DNA from: Synechococcus sp. M16CYN
Lineage (GTDB): Bacteria; Cyanobacteriota; Cyanobacteriia; PCC-6307; Cyanobiaceae
NCBI RefSeq assembly: GCF_040371545.1
Contig: NZ_AP029048.1
Span: 434,001 to 498,000 of the forward strand
DNA length: 64,000 nucleotides
Reading direction: 5' to 3'
Shown here: in pieces, positions 1 through 10,554 of the stretch
Layout of the letters: the number at the start of each line of letters is the position of its first letter
Position numbering within the stretch: the first letter of the stretch is position 1
Position numbers and translations under genes: made by a program
The notes under the pieces: generated by a model
Databases searched by the model: none
Told to the model about the DNA's origin: nothing
Seen by the model: the letters and a program-made list of their open reading frames with translations, nothing else

Positions 1-227
1 GTCGGGGGATTCAACGAGGTGTTGCTGGGCTATGGCTTTATGACAAAGACTTTCGTTCCCGTATAGAGGCACAGGGCGTTCTTATACGTCGATTGCCGGC
101 TAGCGCCCTTGGGACGATTTCCCCTTCCGTTAAATTTGGAGTCCAGGCTCCTAATGGGGCACCGCAAACGGCGATGGGGCAGGCTGAGTCTCGTTCGCTA
201 AAACGTGCTACAGCAATTGCTAATTGA
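1..227 (+). CDS. C-terminal end of an unidentified protein (5' end outside window)
   Basis: An open frame runs from the window edge (codon register at base 3) to a TGA at 225-227, giving about 74 residues. It reads as ordinary coding sequence: GVAGLWLYDKDFRSRIEAQG early on, then a Pro/Gly/Ala-rich, basic tail. It is followed 36 bases later by the next same-strand gene, so the two may be co-transcribed. I do not recognise the family. The short visible part has no catalytic motif that I can name. Confidence 0.5.
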   Translation, partial: RGIQRGVAGLWLYDKDFRSRIEAQGVLIRRLPASALGTISPSVKFGVQAPNGAPQTAMGQAESRSLKRATAIAN

Positions 228-263
228 ACGCTAGCCGCTAATCACCCTTGGAGTGGTCAACGG

Positions 264-803
264 GTGGGCAGCATGTATAGGGCTGATCCCATTACCGGTG
301 AGCTGCAAGTGCAGCATTCCACAATCCCCGGCCCATCTCTGCAGGTAGACGACGAAGCCCGGCGGTTAAGTCGTCGAATCTATTGGGGATTGTTCTTCAG
401 CCTTCCTGAAAAATTCGTGATGCGCATGCCCATAGGTCTGCTTTCCAACGACATTCGGGGTCGCTTTCCTTTAAAGTTAATGCATCAATGGGCTTGGTAT
501 TTGATTCGCCCATTTTGGGCTTGGCCGCCACTATTAATGTGGATACTACAACTATCATCGCGGAGTGATTTAGCTAAACGAGACTTTTGGCTTGCTTTGG
601 AGACAACGAACTGTTCTATCTTGTTACAAGCATTAGAACAGCTCCGCCTTAAACCACGTCGAGACTTAATTGAACGGTTGCTGTTTCAGCGAAACCTACG
701 ACCACGAGATATAAATCAGCAAAAGAAATTGTTTACCGACTTGTTTTATTGTAAGATACTGGAAGCGGATCAACGTACCTATGCTGGAGTTGCCTTAGGA
801 TAA
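264..803 (+). CDS. hypothetical protein, 179 aa
   Basis: Continuous frame beginning with GTG at 264; an in-frame ATG at 273 is an equally good start and would remove three residues. The protein is basic and rich in Arg, Leu and Trp. The stretch around residues 75-98, with Trp-Ala-Trp and Pro-Phe-Trp patches, is hydrophobic enough to be membrane-associated, but it is not a clean transmembrane helix. The C-terminal half looks helical and charged. I see no recognised domain. The gene lies just downstream of an incomplete gene and just upstream of a frame-broken gene on the same strand, so the three may once have formed one transcription unit. Probably a lineage-specific conserved protein; function unknown. 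Confidence 0.55.
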   Translation: MGSMYRADPITGELQVQHSTIPGPSLQVDDEARRLSRRIYWGLFFSLPEKFVMRMPIGLLSNDIRGRFPLKLMHQWAWYLIRPFWAWPPLLMWILQLSSRSDLAKRDFWLALETTNCSILLQALEQLRLKPRRDLIERLLFQRNLRPRDINQQKKLFTDLFYCKILEADQRTYAGVALG

Positions 804-815
804 ATTTTGATTCGT

Positions 816-1242
816 GTGGCAGACGTTAAGACAGCATTGCTGCTCGTCAAGCAACTAATGCCAGAGGCCACACAGCTGCAAATAGATCCCGCCACGGTGG
901 GCTGTAAGCGGCGAAACCGTGAAAACCGATAAAGCGGTTAGTGTCTATCTGGGCTGTGGTGATACATTTAGCCCTGCTTTGTAAGCAGGATCAACTGATC
1001 GAAGAAATTCTGCTGCTGCGCACAGCCTCCTGGAGCGCACAGATCTGCTAAAAGGTGACCTGGATCGCTTGAAGCGTGCCGTGCATCACACGCGTTACTG
1101 AGTCAGCGCTCCAGATGAGAACTACCGTCGCTTTGTGGGTGTATTGCAACAACTCATCTCTACGTCACCTAAGTCGCAAGTGTTGCAGCACTCACTCACG
1201 CTTAAGACACCTGAATTGCTTGCGGCTATTCAGCGTTTCTAA
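816..1242 (+). pseudogene. decayed gene of unknown family, helical protein
   Basis: Protein-like sequence continues across several breaks. From GTG 816 the frame reads MADVKTALLLVKQLMPEATQ and onward through a DPATVG segment, then runs into a stop near 930. A shifted frame resumes near 915 (GETVKTDKAVSVYLGCGDTF) and hits TAA at 982-984. A third frame gives a QDQLIEEILLLR helix. The second frame then returns with SLLERTDLLKGDLDRLKRAV, a TGA, and a last block ending LKTPELLAAIQRF before TAA at 1240-1242. The pieces join into one plausible protein of roughly 140 residues with coiled-coil-like helices. At least two frame changes and two nonsense codons make expression of an intact product unlikely. 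Sequencing error could explain one break but hardly all. Family not recognised. Confidence 0.5.
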
Positions 1243-1533
1243 ACGTCCATTCGTTTCTGCTTTCATGACGGTTTAGGTCATAAAGATGGCGCTTAGCATT
1301 GAAATTTATCGTAATCACTAATTAGAATTAAACGTGAACTCATTCTTTATCGATACGACTTTTGATATTTCAAAGAGTGTTCTTGCTAACAACATGGATC
1401 TCAAGCCAACAACACACTTTACCATAAAGATTTGAGCTTTCTTCGGCATTCCTCAAGTGTTAACCACTAATTCATAACAGGCTGCTAAAGCAAAACATTC
1501 AGTGCAGCTATTAGCAAATACTTGACTCAATAT

Positions 1534-2842
<1,309 letters not shown>

Positions 2843-5227
2843 ATGAGTTTTTTGGCGGGCCTTAGCGATACCCAGCGTCGGGTGGTGAATCATCACTACG
2901 GACCTTTACTGGTGGCTGCTGGTGCAGGTAGTGGAAAAACGCGTGCATTAACGCATCGCATTGCCCATCTCATTGGAAAACACGGCGTAGATCCGGCTCA
3001 GATTCTTGCGGTGACCTTTACCAATAAAGCCGCGCGCGAGATGAAAGAGCGACTTGAAATTCTCTTGGCACAGAGCCGGTTTGGTCAGACTTGGAGCACC
3101 TTGTCGTCGGTGCAGCAAAGCCAGTTGCAATCTCAAATTCACTGGGAGGTAACCAAAGAACTCTGGATCGGGACGTTTCATGCTGTGTTCGCTCGAATCC
3201 TCCGCTTTGATATAGATAAGTTCAGGGATACTGAGGGGTTGACCTGGACAAAACAATTTTCGATATACGACGAGGCCGATGCGCAAAACCTGGTGAAGGA
3301 AATCGTAACTCAGGAGCTGCAAATAGACCCGAAACGGTTTGAACCCAAGAAGATACGTTGGGCGATTAGTAATGCAAAGAATCAGGGTTGGCTACCAGAT
3401 CAGCTAGAAGCCAATATAGAGAGCCAGCGCGGCCAACTCACTGCCGATGTTTATCGCCGGTATCGCAAAGCTTTGGCGGCGAATAATGCTCTGGACTTTG
3501 ATGATCTATTGTTGTTATCTGTACAGTTGCTGCAGCAGAATCAACAGGTACGTAGTTATTGGCACCAACGCTTTTGTCACGTGCTGGTGGACGAATATCA
3601 GGATACCAACCGTACGCAGTATGAACTAATCAAACTGTTGGTCACCGATGGCAAGGAGCCGCAGATGTATGACAATTGGGCTGGGCGATCTGTATTTGTG
3701 GTTGGTGATGCTGACCAGAGCATTTACAGCTTTCGTGCCGCCGATTTTACGATCCTGATGGATTTTCAGGAAGATTTCGGCGATCAGGCACCAGATGCTA
3801 CTACCCGTACAATGGTAAAATTAGAGAAGAATTACCGCTCCACGGCGACGATCTTAGCTGCAGCAAATGCTCTGATTTCGAACAACAGCGAGCGAATCGA
3901 TAAGGTATTGCGTCCCACCCGTGGAAAAGGGGAGCTAATCACTCTCACGCGCTATGATAGTGAGATTGCCGAAGCCGAAGCTGTGGTACATCGTCTGCGG
4001 GCGGTGAAGGCTGCTAACTCAAATCTGAGTTGGGGAGATATGGCAGTTCTTTATAGGAGGAATGCTCAGTCCAGAGCGATGGAAGAATCCTTAGTGCGCT
4101 GGGGCACCCCTTACGTAGTTATTGGCGGTCTTCGCTTTTACGACCGACGCGAAATTAAGGATTTATTAGCTTACTTACGTTTGCTGGCAAATCCAGCCGA
4201 CACCGCCAGCTTGCTGCGAGTGATTAACGTGCCCAAGCGTGGGATTGGTAAAACCACAATTCAGAGGCTGACCGATACTGCAAACCAGTTGGACACCTCG
4301 CTTTGGGATGTTGTGAATGATTCAAAAATAGTGCGCTTCCTTTGTGGGCGTTCAGCTAAAAGGCTACTGCAATTTTGCGAGTTGGTGAACGACTTGAAAG
4401 CACAGGTTCAAACAGCTGCGCTATCAGAGCTGCTGCAACAGATCATGGAAAAAAGCGGTTATGTCAGCGAGCTGATTGCGGAAGGGACTGACGAGGCCGA
4501 GGAACGCCGACGAAATCTTCAGGAGCTAGTGAATGCTGCCTTGCAGTACCAAGAGGAGAACCAGGAAAGTGACTTGGAAGGGTTTTTGGCGTCAGCCGCA
4601 TTGTCCAGCGATGTAGACAACAAAGACACAGAAACAGGCCGCGTTAATCTGATGACTCTGCACAGCAGTAAAGGGTTAGAGTTCCCCGTGGTTTGCCTTG
4701 TTGGGTTGGAGCAAGGTCTGTTACCGAGCTACCAGTCGCTGAATAGCCGTGCGTCATTGGAAGAAGAGCGTCGCCTTTGCTACGTGGGAATCACACGTGC
4801 CAAAGAGCGTCTTTTTCTTTCCCATGCTAGCGAGCGTCGTCTTTGGGGTAGCACACGAGAAGCGGCTATGCCCTCGGTATTTCTCTCAGAACTGCCAGAG
4901 GCTCTTATACAAGGGGATCTTCCGCGTGGTAGTAAAGCAAACCTAAGGGGCGAGCACCGTCTGAATCGACTTGCCCACATCCGTCGTAATCGACCATCGA
5001 CTGCATTAGCTAATGCCGCGTGCCATCGTAAAATGGAACAAGACCCAAGTCGCAATTGGACTGTTGGAGACAGGGTCACCCACGCCAGCTTTGGCATCGG
5101 CGAGATCACCCATACCTTTGGGAGTGGAGAAACGATTTCGATTGCTGTCAAGTTTGTAGGAATGGGGTCAAAGATCTTGGACCCGCGCCTGGCACCGATC
5201 GAGCTGGTGAACGGCATCAATGATTGA
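2843..5227 (+). CDS. UvrD/PcrA-type ATP-dependent DNA helicase
   Basis: Superfamily 1A 3'-5' helicase of the UvrD/Rep/PcrA group, acting in nucleotide-excision and mismatch repair and in clearing replication blocks. Visible motifs: Q-motif-like start followed by Walker A AAGAGSGKT (residues 25-33), AVTFTNKAAREM (Ia), DDLLLL, the Walker B VDEYQDTN, GDADQSIYSFRAAD (III), KLEKNYRST (IV), VNLMTLHSSKGLEFP (V) and YVGITRAKERL (VI). The C-terminus carries a GDRVTHASFGIGEI segment, the Tudor-like tail typical of PcrA-like proteins that contacts RNA polymerase. At 794 residues it is a full-length member. Whether uvrD or pcrA is the better name cannot be settled here. It stands alone on the plus strand between kdsA and a glycosyltransferase. 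Confidence 0.93.
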   Translation: MSFLAGLSDTQRRVVNHHYGPLLVAAGAGSGKTRALTHRIAHLIGKHGVDPAQILAVTFTNKAAREMKERLEILLAQSRFGQTWSTLSSVQQSQLQSQIHWEVTKELWIGTFHAVFARILRFDIDKFRDTEGLTWTKQFSIYDEADAQNLVKEIVTQELQIDPKRFEPKKIRWAISNAKNQGWLPDQLEANIESQRGQLTADVYRRYRKALAANNALDFDDLLLLSVQLLQQNQQVRSYWHQRFCHVLVDEYQDTNRTQYELIKLLVTDGKEPQMYDNWAGRSVFVVGDADQSIYSFRAADFTILMDFQEDFGDQAPDATTRTMVKLEKNYRSTATILAAANALISNNSERIDKVLRPTRGKGELITLTRYDSEIAEAEAVVHRLRAVKAANSNLSWGDMAVLYRRNAQSRAMEESLVRWGTPYVVIGGLRFYDRREIKDLLAYLRLLANPADTASLLRVINVPKRGIGKTTIQRLTDTANQLDTSLWDVVNDSKIVRFLCGRSAKRLLQFCELVNDLKAQVQTAALSELLQQIMEKSGYVSELIAEGTDEAEERRRNLQELVNAALQYQEENQESDLEGFLASAALSSDVDNKDTETGRVNLMTLHSSKGLEFPVVCLVGLEQGLLPSYQSLNSRASLEEERRLCYVGITRAKERLFLSHASERRLWGSTREAAMPSVFLSELPEALIQGDLPRGSKANLRGEHRLNRLAHIRRNRPSTALANAACHRKMEQDPSRNWTVGDRVTHASFGIGEITHTFGSGETISIAVKFVGMGSKILDPRLAPIELVNGIND

Positions 5228-5624
5228 CTCTCTTATATCAGCTAGGCTCGTTATTGGTCCGAGGGTTGGGTCTGATGCAAGTATCCTCTTGGGTTTAGCC
5301 CTTAAGTGGTCGTCCCAGTATCATTAGTTTTGAGAAGAACGGTACGTACGGGTGTTGGAGCAGCTTCGTGTTTGTGAATCCCAATAAATGTCTTCAGGGA
5401 TTGCGCAGTAATTTTCACTTAAAACGATCTTATGCCTGTGGTGGACTTGCCAGCTCAGGCGTCCGGCGTGGAGGCCGTTGCTTGCTAAAAAGTTTTTCTG
5501 TCCCTGAGTCTTGCGGTTCGGTTACCGTCTGTTATTAAGACGAACAGGGGATTAGTACACAGCAACGACTTGCTTGGGCCGGTTTGGTCCAGCAGCTTAA
5601 TCTTCCTCCAGTAACCAACGGCCC
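5228..5624. other. intergenic region, no supported gene
   Basis: About 400 bases between two plus-strand genes. One frame (about 5287-5535) is open for some 80 codons without ATG, but it translates to a Cys/Gly/Ser/Arg-rich string that does not look like a folded protein, so I leave it uncalled. No tRNA-like fold and no clear terminator hairpin was seen after the helicase stop. Confidence 0.3.
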
Positions 5625-6338
5625 GTGCCGACCGTCGTCCACCAGCCGATTCCGATTTTTATTGGCTATGACCCACGTGAGCGTGCTGCCACTAATGTGC
5701 TCATCGATAGTCTGTATCAGCACAGCAGCGTGCCGCTGGCAATCACCCCATTGGTGGCTCCTCAACTAGTGAATCAAGGGTTGTTTCATCGTGAGCGAGA
5801 TCCAAAGCAGAGCACAGCATTTTCTTTCACGCGCTTTCTTGTTCCCTATTTAATGGGATATCGGGGCTGGGCACTATTCATGGATTGCGATATGCTTTGT
5901 CGCTCTGATATCAAAGCTTTATGGGATCAGCGAGATGATTGTTACGGTGCCATGTGTGTTCAACATGAGTACGTGCCAGGTGAGACTATGAAGTTTCTTG
6001 GTGAAGCGCAGAGCAATTATCCAAAGAAAAATTGGAGTTCCTTAATGCTGCTGAATTGCAGCCGCTGCACCAACCTTACAGTTGATTACGTGAATACGGC
6101 GACGGGTTTGCAATTGCATCGTTTCCATTGGTTAGAAGGCGATCACGACATCGGGGCCATCAAGGGAGGATGGAACCATTTGGTAGATGTGCAGCGCCTT
6201 CCAGATCAAGAGGAGCCAACGCCGATGTTGCATTGGACTCTTGGTGGCCCCTGGTTTCGTAAACAGCGCACCATGGGAGGTCGCTTGGCTGCGGAATGGT
6301 TTAGCGCCCGTGATGACGCGATGAAGCTCTGGGATTGA
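5625..6338 (+). CDS. GT8-like glycosyltransferase, 237 aa
   Basis: A cytosolic nucleotide-sugar glycosyltransferase with a GT-A type fold. The N-terminus IPIFIGYDPRERAATNVLID is typical of family 8-like enzymes, and a metal-binding DxD-type motif is visible as Asp87-Cys88-Asp89 in the hydrophobic context WALFMDCDML. A conserved C-terminal His-Trp-Thr-Leu-Gly-Gly-Pro-Trp segment matches the acceptor/diphosphate-binding end of such enzymes. Start is GTG at 5625; no better in-frame ATG exists. Its stop codon overlaps the kdsB start by one base, so translation is probably coupled, which suggests a role in building the KDO-containing envelope polysaccharide. Donor and acceptor sugars cannot be deduced. 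Confidence 0.8.
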   Translation: MPTVVHQPIPIFIGYDPRERAATNVLIDSLYQHSSVPLAITPLVAPQLVNQGLFHRERDPKQSTAFSFTRFLVPYLMGYRGWALFMDCDMLCRSDIKALWDQRDDCYGAMCVQHEYVPGETMKFLGEAQSNYPKKNWSSLMLLNCSRCTNLTVDYVNTATGLQLHRFHWLEGDHDIGAIKGGWNHLVDVQRLPDQEEPTPMLHWTLGGPWFRKQRTMGGRLAAEWFSARDDAMKLWD

Positions 6339-7117
6339 TGGCAATTCAAAGATGTTTGGTGGCTGTCCCAGCTCGTTTGCAGTCGTCGCGGCTGCCGAAT
6401 AAACTGCTGGCAGACATCGGTGGTAAACCGATGATTAGGAGAGTACTCGACCATTGTCGTGAATCGAGCGAGGTGGATGCGGTGATACTTTGCACCGATA
6501 GCCAAGAGCTTCGGCAACACGCAATAGACTGGGGATTCCCTGTACTTATGACTGCCAACTCCTGCAGCTCCGGTAGCGAGAGAATTGCTTCGGTCGCTGA
6601 TAAACTGATCGCCGCCGCCTGGGGAGCTCCAAGCCCAGTTCCTGATCAAACAGGCATAATCAACGTCCAGGGGGATCAGCCATTTATCGAATCTAACATT
6701 ATTGATGATGTGGCGACTAACCTTCGCCGGCTTGACCCTACTACAGCCGTCGTAACCCCTATTTATAGTTTGAAGCCTGAAACTATCCACGATCCTAACG
6801 TGGTTAAGGTTTTGTTGGCCCACGATGGAAGGGCCCTCTACTTCTCCCGTTCGGCTATTCCCCACGTGCGCAATGTGGATCGATCTGAATGGTATCTGCA
6901 CACGACTTTCTGGGGACACGTCGGCATATATGGCTTCCGAGGGGACGTGCTGGTTAACTGGAATCATCTCCCAGTTTCACCTCTAGAGGGTTTGGAACGA
7001 CTTGAGCAACTTCGCCTCATCGAGGCCGGGCACACCATCGCTACCTTTAAAGTGCAGGGAAACTTTCTATCGGTGGATACTGCGGAACAGCTAGAGCAAG
7101 CTCGGGCGATAGTCTGA
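6338..7117 (+). CDS. kdsB: 3-deoxy-manno-octulosonate cytidylyltransferase (CMP-KDO synthetase)
   Basis: Activates KDO with CTP to CMP-KDO, the donor for KDO transferases. Recognisable features: VAVPARLQSSRLPNKLLADI nucleotide-binding N-terminus (PARxxSxRLPxKxL), GKPMIRRV, the ILCTDSQE strand, GSERIA, VNVQGDQPFI-type segment (here INVQGDQPFIE), VKVLLAHDGRALYFSRSAIP, HVGIYGFR and SPLEGLEQLRLIEAG-like C-terminal sequence. The ATG at 6338 overlaps the TGA of the upstream glycosyltransferase, so the TTG three bases upstream is unlikely to be the start. Length (259 residues) is normal. With kdsA, kdsC and kdsD nearby the whole CMP-KDO route is encoded within 8 kb. Confidence 0.95.
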   Translation: MAIQRCLVAVPARLQSSRLPNKLLADIGGKPMIRRVLDHCRESSEVDAVILCTDSQELRQHAIDWGFPVLMTANSCSSGSERIASVADKLIAAAWGAPSPVPDQTGIINVQGDQPFIESNIIDDVATNLRRLDPTTAVVTPIYSLKPETIHDPNVVKVLLAHDGRALYFSRSAIPHVRNVDRSEWYLHTTFWGHVGIYGFRGDVLVNWNHLPVSPLEGLERLEQLRLIEAGHTIATFKVQGNFLSVDTAEQLEQARAIV

Positions 7118-7758
7118 CACTCCTGGCGACTGAGATTGATTGATTTCAACAGATGTTGCATCAGCTACGGCTTGGCGGTTAGTGCCCAGCGACGTAATCA
7201 GTGTCGCTTACAAACCGGTGCACAGCAGTTGTGGCAGGTAAATAGGTAGCGGCCTAGCACCGCTGTTACGTCATGCAAAACCGTCGTGCCGGTGTGGCCG
7301 ACTTTGACCCGTTAGCTTTCATGAGGTTTCTTCGCAAGGAAACCTTCGGCGTGTTGCAAAAGTGCTACTAAGCTGTGTATTGCGAATGAACGTTTGTAGA
7401 ACTCAGTAAAACCAAAATTTGGGGGTAGAAATGTATATAAAGGCATCTATGATATGCCCATAAAGGTCTTATAAGAAAGTGTACAATTGAGCGGCTAGAC
7501 TGGCATTGTGAGTCGTCTCAGCACGCTCGCTAATTATTCATATTCTTATATCGATCGAACGAGAAAACGTTGACTTTGCCAGATGAATAATTTTAGTCAG
7601 TAAGCATTTCGGGGAAAGTCAAAACATCGAAAATGTACTTACTTTCAGAAAACTGAGGTTGGCATACTATTTAACGATTGACTTGGGTGTATGTAGCCAA
7701 GATGCAGTACCTGCCTATGGACACTAGAGACTTAGCAAAAACCTCCACAATGCAATAT
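7118..7758. other. intergenic region between convergent kdsB and kdsC
   Basis: About 640 bases. The kdsB-proximal part has gene-like composition. A short frame at 7273-7371 (ATG to TAA, 32 codons) reads as plausible protein, DFDPLAFMRFLRKETFGVLQ, without any family that I recognise. A 7-bp inverted repeat (7324-7330 with 7339-7345) lies inside that frame and lacks a T-run, so it is not a convincing terminator. From 7380 onward the sequence is AT-rich and stop-dense. Probably remnant DNA of a lost gene. Confidence 0.3.
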
Positions 7759-8310
7759 TTAGTTATCGTAATCACGCCAACCGTTACGCTTTAAACCTTG
7801 CCAGCGCCCACGGGCTTTTAGGATCGCCTCCGCGAGTTCCCTAACGGCACCGTGACCCCCCTGTCTGCGCAGAACAGCATTGGCCCTACACCGAACTGCT
7901 GAGCACGCGTCGGCGGGTGCGAGTAGCAGTCCTACGACTGGTCGAACGGCTAAATCATTCAGATCATCGCCTAGGAAAGCTGTCTCAGCTACACCGACAC
8001 CAAGTTGGTGTTGGAGTTCAGTTAGGGCAGCCAGCTTATCCTTAATGCCTAGCAAACAGTGTTGGATTTCAAGCTGACGAGCTCTACGGTCGGCTGCTTC
8101 CCCGTGGCTACCGCTAAGGAAGGCTATCTCCATACCTGTTTGTTGTAACAAACGAATGCCGAGTCCGTCACGTGCATCAAAGCGTTTGATCAACTGGCCG
8201 CTGGCATCAAACCAAAGTCCCCCATCGGTAAGAACACCGTCTACGTCCAAAACAAGCAGTTTGATCTGGCTTAAGCGTTGCCTTAGTCTCCACCAGTACA
8301 ACCTTCTCAT
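7759..8310 (-). CDS. kdsC: KDO-8-phosphate phosphatase, HAD family
   Basis: Hydrolyses KDO-8-phosphate to KDO, the step between KdsA and KdsB. HAD-superfamily motif I is LDVDGVLTDG with nucleophile Asp22 and acid Asp24. Motif II is the FLSGS segment, a Lys in GIKDKLAAL supplies motif III, and motif IV is AFLGDDLNDL. There is no cap domain, as expected for the C0 KdsC type, which works as a tetramer. Length 183 residues fits. It overlaps kdsD by four bases (8307-8310) on the same strand, an ATGA-type overlap, so kdsD-kdsC form a coupled operon read leftward. Confidence 0.92.
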   Translation of the reverse strand: MRRLYWWRLRQRLSQIKLLVLDVDGVLTDGGLWFDASGQLIKRFDARDGLGIRLLQQTGMEIAFLSGSHGEAADRRARQLEIQHCLLGIKDKLAALTELQHQLGVGVAETAFLGDDLNDLAVRPVVGLLLAPADACSAVRCRANAVLRRQGGHGAVRELAEAILKARGRWQGLKRNGWRDYDN

Positions 8311-9293
8311 ATCAAGCCTGCTCGCACAAGATCATGCAGCCGCAGTAACCCCATGAGTCGTCTGTCATGCTCAACAACAGGAAGGACAGAAATAGGTTTA
8401 CGTCGGTTGTTTTCCATCTGTTCAAGAGCCTTTATCACCAACACATCGCTATGCACTGTGATTGGATCGACTGTCATTAAGTCTGAGGCTGTAAGAGTTG
8501 TCCAGGTTTCAGCATTGTGATTTTGAAGAGCGCGACGCAGGTCACCATCAGTGAGAAGTCCCACCAGGTGGCCTGGTGATGTTGGATTTTCGACCCAGCC
8601 ACTGCCTATTCCATCCCGAGTTAGGCCACTAATCACATCCGGCAAGGGTGTCTGCAGTTGCAATGGATGCAATTCACTAGCCGGAATCATTAGGTCAGCG
8701 GCTGTTAGAGTAAGCTGCTTTCCGAGGGAGCCGGCTGGGTGATTGAGTGCGAAGTCAGCTGGAGAGATACCACGACGTTCCATCCACACCGTAGCCAAAG
8801 CATCGCCAATAGCCATAGCGACAGCGGTGCTGGCGGTTGGGGCTAGATTTAATGGACAGATTTCGCGGTCAACACTGGCTTCCAGCACAACATTGCTGCC
8901 GCGGGCTAGGGAGGAATTAGCTCGTCCGACAATGGCTATTCTGCCGGTACCCCGGCGTTTTAGGTGAGGCAGTACTTCTAGCAATTCAGTAGTTTCGCCG
9001 CTGTTGGACAGCGTTAGGCAGACGTCGTCAGGTGCCACAACGCCTAGATCGCCATGCAAAGCGTCGAGGGGATTTAAGTACAATGCCATCAGGCCGATCG
9101 ACGAGAAAGTGGCAGCAATTTTGCGAGCTACGATGCCGCTTTTACCGACCCCGGTAATCACAAGTTTGGCTTTTTGGTCGGCACAACGCTCGAGCAAACG
9201 GATGGCTGCTTCAACTTGATCGCTGCTCAGTCGTTTTGCTGCAGTGGCGATCGCTGAGGCTTCCTCTTGCAGGCAACGAGTCAGAGCGGACAA
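8307..9293 (-). CDS. kdsD: arabinose-5-phosphate isomerase, KpsF/GutQ family
   Basis: Interconverts ribulose-5-phosphate and arabinose-5-phosphate, supplying the KdsA substrate. The N-terminal SIS domain shows ITGVGKSGIVARKIAATFSS (about residues 47-66), LNPLDALHGDLG and LSNSGETTELLEVLPHLK. Two CBS domains fill the C-terminal third (LLTDGDLRRAL followed by MTVDPITVHSDVLVIKALEQM). Length 328 is standard. It is the first gene of a two-gene unit with kdsC. Because arabinose-5-phosphate has almost no other use in bacteria, its presence supports real KDO synthesis here. Confidence 0.93.
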   Translation of the reverse strand: MSALTRCLQEEASAIATAAKRLSSDQVEAAIRLLERCADQKAKLVITGVGKSGIVARKIAATFSSIGLMALYLNPLDALHGDLGVVAPDDVCLTLSNSGETTELLEVLPHLKRRGTGRIAIVGRANSSLARGSNVVLEASVDREICPLNLAPTASTAVAMAIGDALATVWMERRGISPADFALNHPAGSLGKQLTLTAADLMIPASELHPLQLQTPLPDVISGLTRDGIGSGWVENPTSPGHLVGLLTDGDLRRALQNHNAETWTTLTASDLMTVDPITVHSDVLVIKALEQMENNRRKPISVLPVVEHDRRLMGLLRLHDLVRAGLI

Positions 9294-9339
9294 GGTCAGA
9301 AACCCGTGATGATCAGGCCATTGTCATTCACGCTATACG

Positions 9340-10554
9340 ATGAACCTAATGGGTGTACCGCCCGCTGTGTTGGCTGAGTTGCGGGCTGCGGCTGCGGCGG
9401 CAGGTGTAAGACGCTTGGCGATAGTAGGTGGTGCCGTTCGAGATGGATTGCTGCACCAGCACTATGGCTGGTCCTTAAGTGGTAAGACTGACTGGGATTG
9501 GGTTGTTGAAGGCGATGTGTTGAGACTTGCAGTCGAATTGTCGCAGCGTTGTGGAGTAAAGCGAGTCACAGAATTGCAGGAATATGAGACCTTTGGAACG
9601 GTGGCCTTGCGGCTGGACGGTCTTCCGCTGGATCTTGCTATGGCACGTCGAGAAACATATTTGATGCCGGGCCAGAATCCAACAGTTAAACCCGGATCTC
9701 TGGAATCTGATCTAGTCCGTCGTGATTTCACTATTAATGCAATGGCGCAGGATCTGATTTCTGGGAACTTGATCGATCCGTACCACGGCCAGCGGGATCT
9801 GGCGGCTGGTCGCTTAGTGTTCCTCAGTGATAGGAGCGTTTCCGATGACCCAACCCGGGTTGTCCGTGCGGCTCGCTACGCAGCTCGATTGGGTTTCGTG
9901 TTAGCACCGGAGGCGCGACAGCAAGTGATCGACACTGTGCGGCGTTGGCCCTGGTCTTGGCATTGGTACGACACACCGGAATACGCTCCACCAACGTTGG
10001 CCAGTCGTATGCGAATGGAATTAGATCGTTTATTAGAAAAGGAGCCCTGGCGTGAAGCTCTTGATCTCTTGGAGGACTGGCAGGCTATGTCTTTATTAGA
10101 TCCGGTTCTGCAGGGGGACCTTGATCGAGCCCGCCGCCTTCGCTGGGCGCAACGTCTTAAGATTCCTCTACTACCAGCCTGGTTAGCTGCAGCTTCGATT
10201 CCCGAGGCTGTTGCTCGTCGTTTGTGCTGTCCTGGGCAACAGCAACAATGGCTAAGGCAGTTAAAACTGTTGAAGGAATGGTTGTCGTCTGGAGGCGCGC
10301 CGTCTGTCGATGCCTCGCCTGCGGTTTGGACTGCCGCGCTGGAAGATCAAAACTGGATGCCAGAGACAGTGGCCTTGATGGTGTGCCTCAAACCCCGGCA
10401 ATGGAAACCGTTGCTCCGTTGGTGGGGACGTTGGCGTCGTCTTCGAGCACCAAAAACGGCTCAGGATCTTATGGCTGCTGGTTGGTTGTCAGGTCCTGGG
10501 TTGGGGACTGAGTTACGTCGTCTTCGATTGGAATTGCTAGGTCGTAGTCGATGA
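9340..10554 (+). CDS. tRNA nucleotidyltransferase / poly(A) polymerase family (CCA-adding type)
   Basis: Class II nucleotidyltransferase that adds or repairs tRNA 3' CCA. The head domain shows IVGGAVRDGLL (about residues 28-38) and the catalytic acidic pair in KTDWDWVVEGD. Family motifs ETFGTVALRLDGLPLDLAMAR, RRDFTINAMA and DPTRVVRAARYAARLGF (the base-recognition EDxxR-like region, here DDPTRVVRA) follow. The C-terminal half is basic and Trp-rich. Many cyanobacteria split CC-adding and A-adding activities between two related proteins, and I cannot say which this 404-residue protein performs. Start ATG at 9340; a second ATG three codons on is possible. It is divergent from kdsD with a 46-base gap. 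Confidence 0.88.
   Translation: MNLMGVPPAVLAELRAAAAAAGVRRLAIVGGAVRDGLLHQHYGWSLSGKTDWDWVVEGDVLRLAVELSQRCGVKRVTELQEYETFGTVALRLDGLPLDLAMARRETYLMPGQNPTVKPGSLESDLVRRDFTINAMAQDLISGNLIDPYHGQRDLAAGRLVFLSDRSVSDDPTRVVRAARYAARLGFVLAPEARQQVIDTVRRWPWSWHWYDTPEYAPPTLASRMRMELDRLLEKEPWREALDLLEDWQAMSLLDPVLQGDLDRARRLRWAQRLKIPLLPAWLAAASIPEAVARRLCCPGQQQQWLRQLKLLKEWLSSGGAPSVDASPAVWTAALEDQNWMPETVALMVCLKPRQWKPLLRWWGRWRRLRAPKTAQDLMAAGWLSGPGLGTELRRLRLELLGRSR

Noticed and set aside
5287-5535. Open frame of about 80 codons between the helicase and glycosyltransferase genes
   Set aside because: No usual start codon at its beginning and a Cys/Gly/Ser/Arg-rich translation unlike a folded protein.
7324-7345. AGGTTTC/GAAACCT inverted repeat as a kdsB terminator
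   Set aside because: Stem is only 7 bp and AT-leaning, no T-run follows on the plus strand, and it lies more than 200 bases past the kdsB stop.
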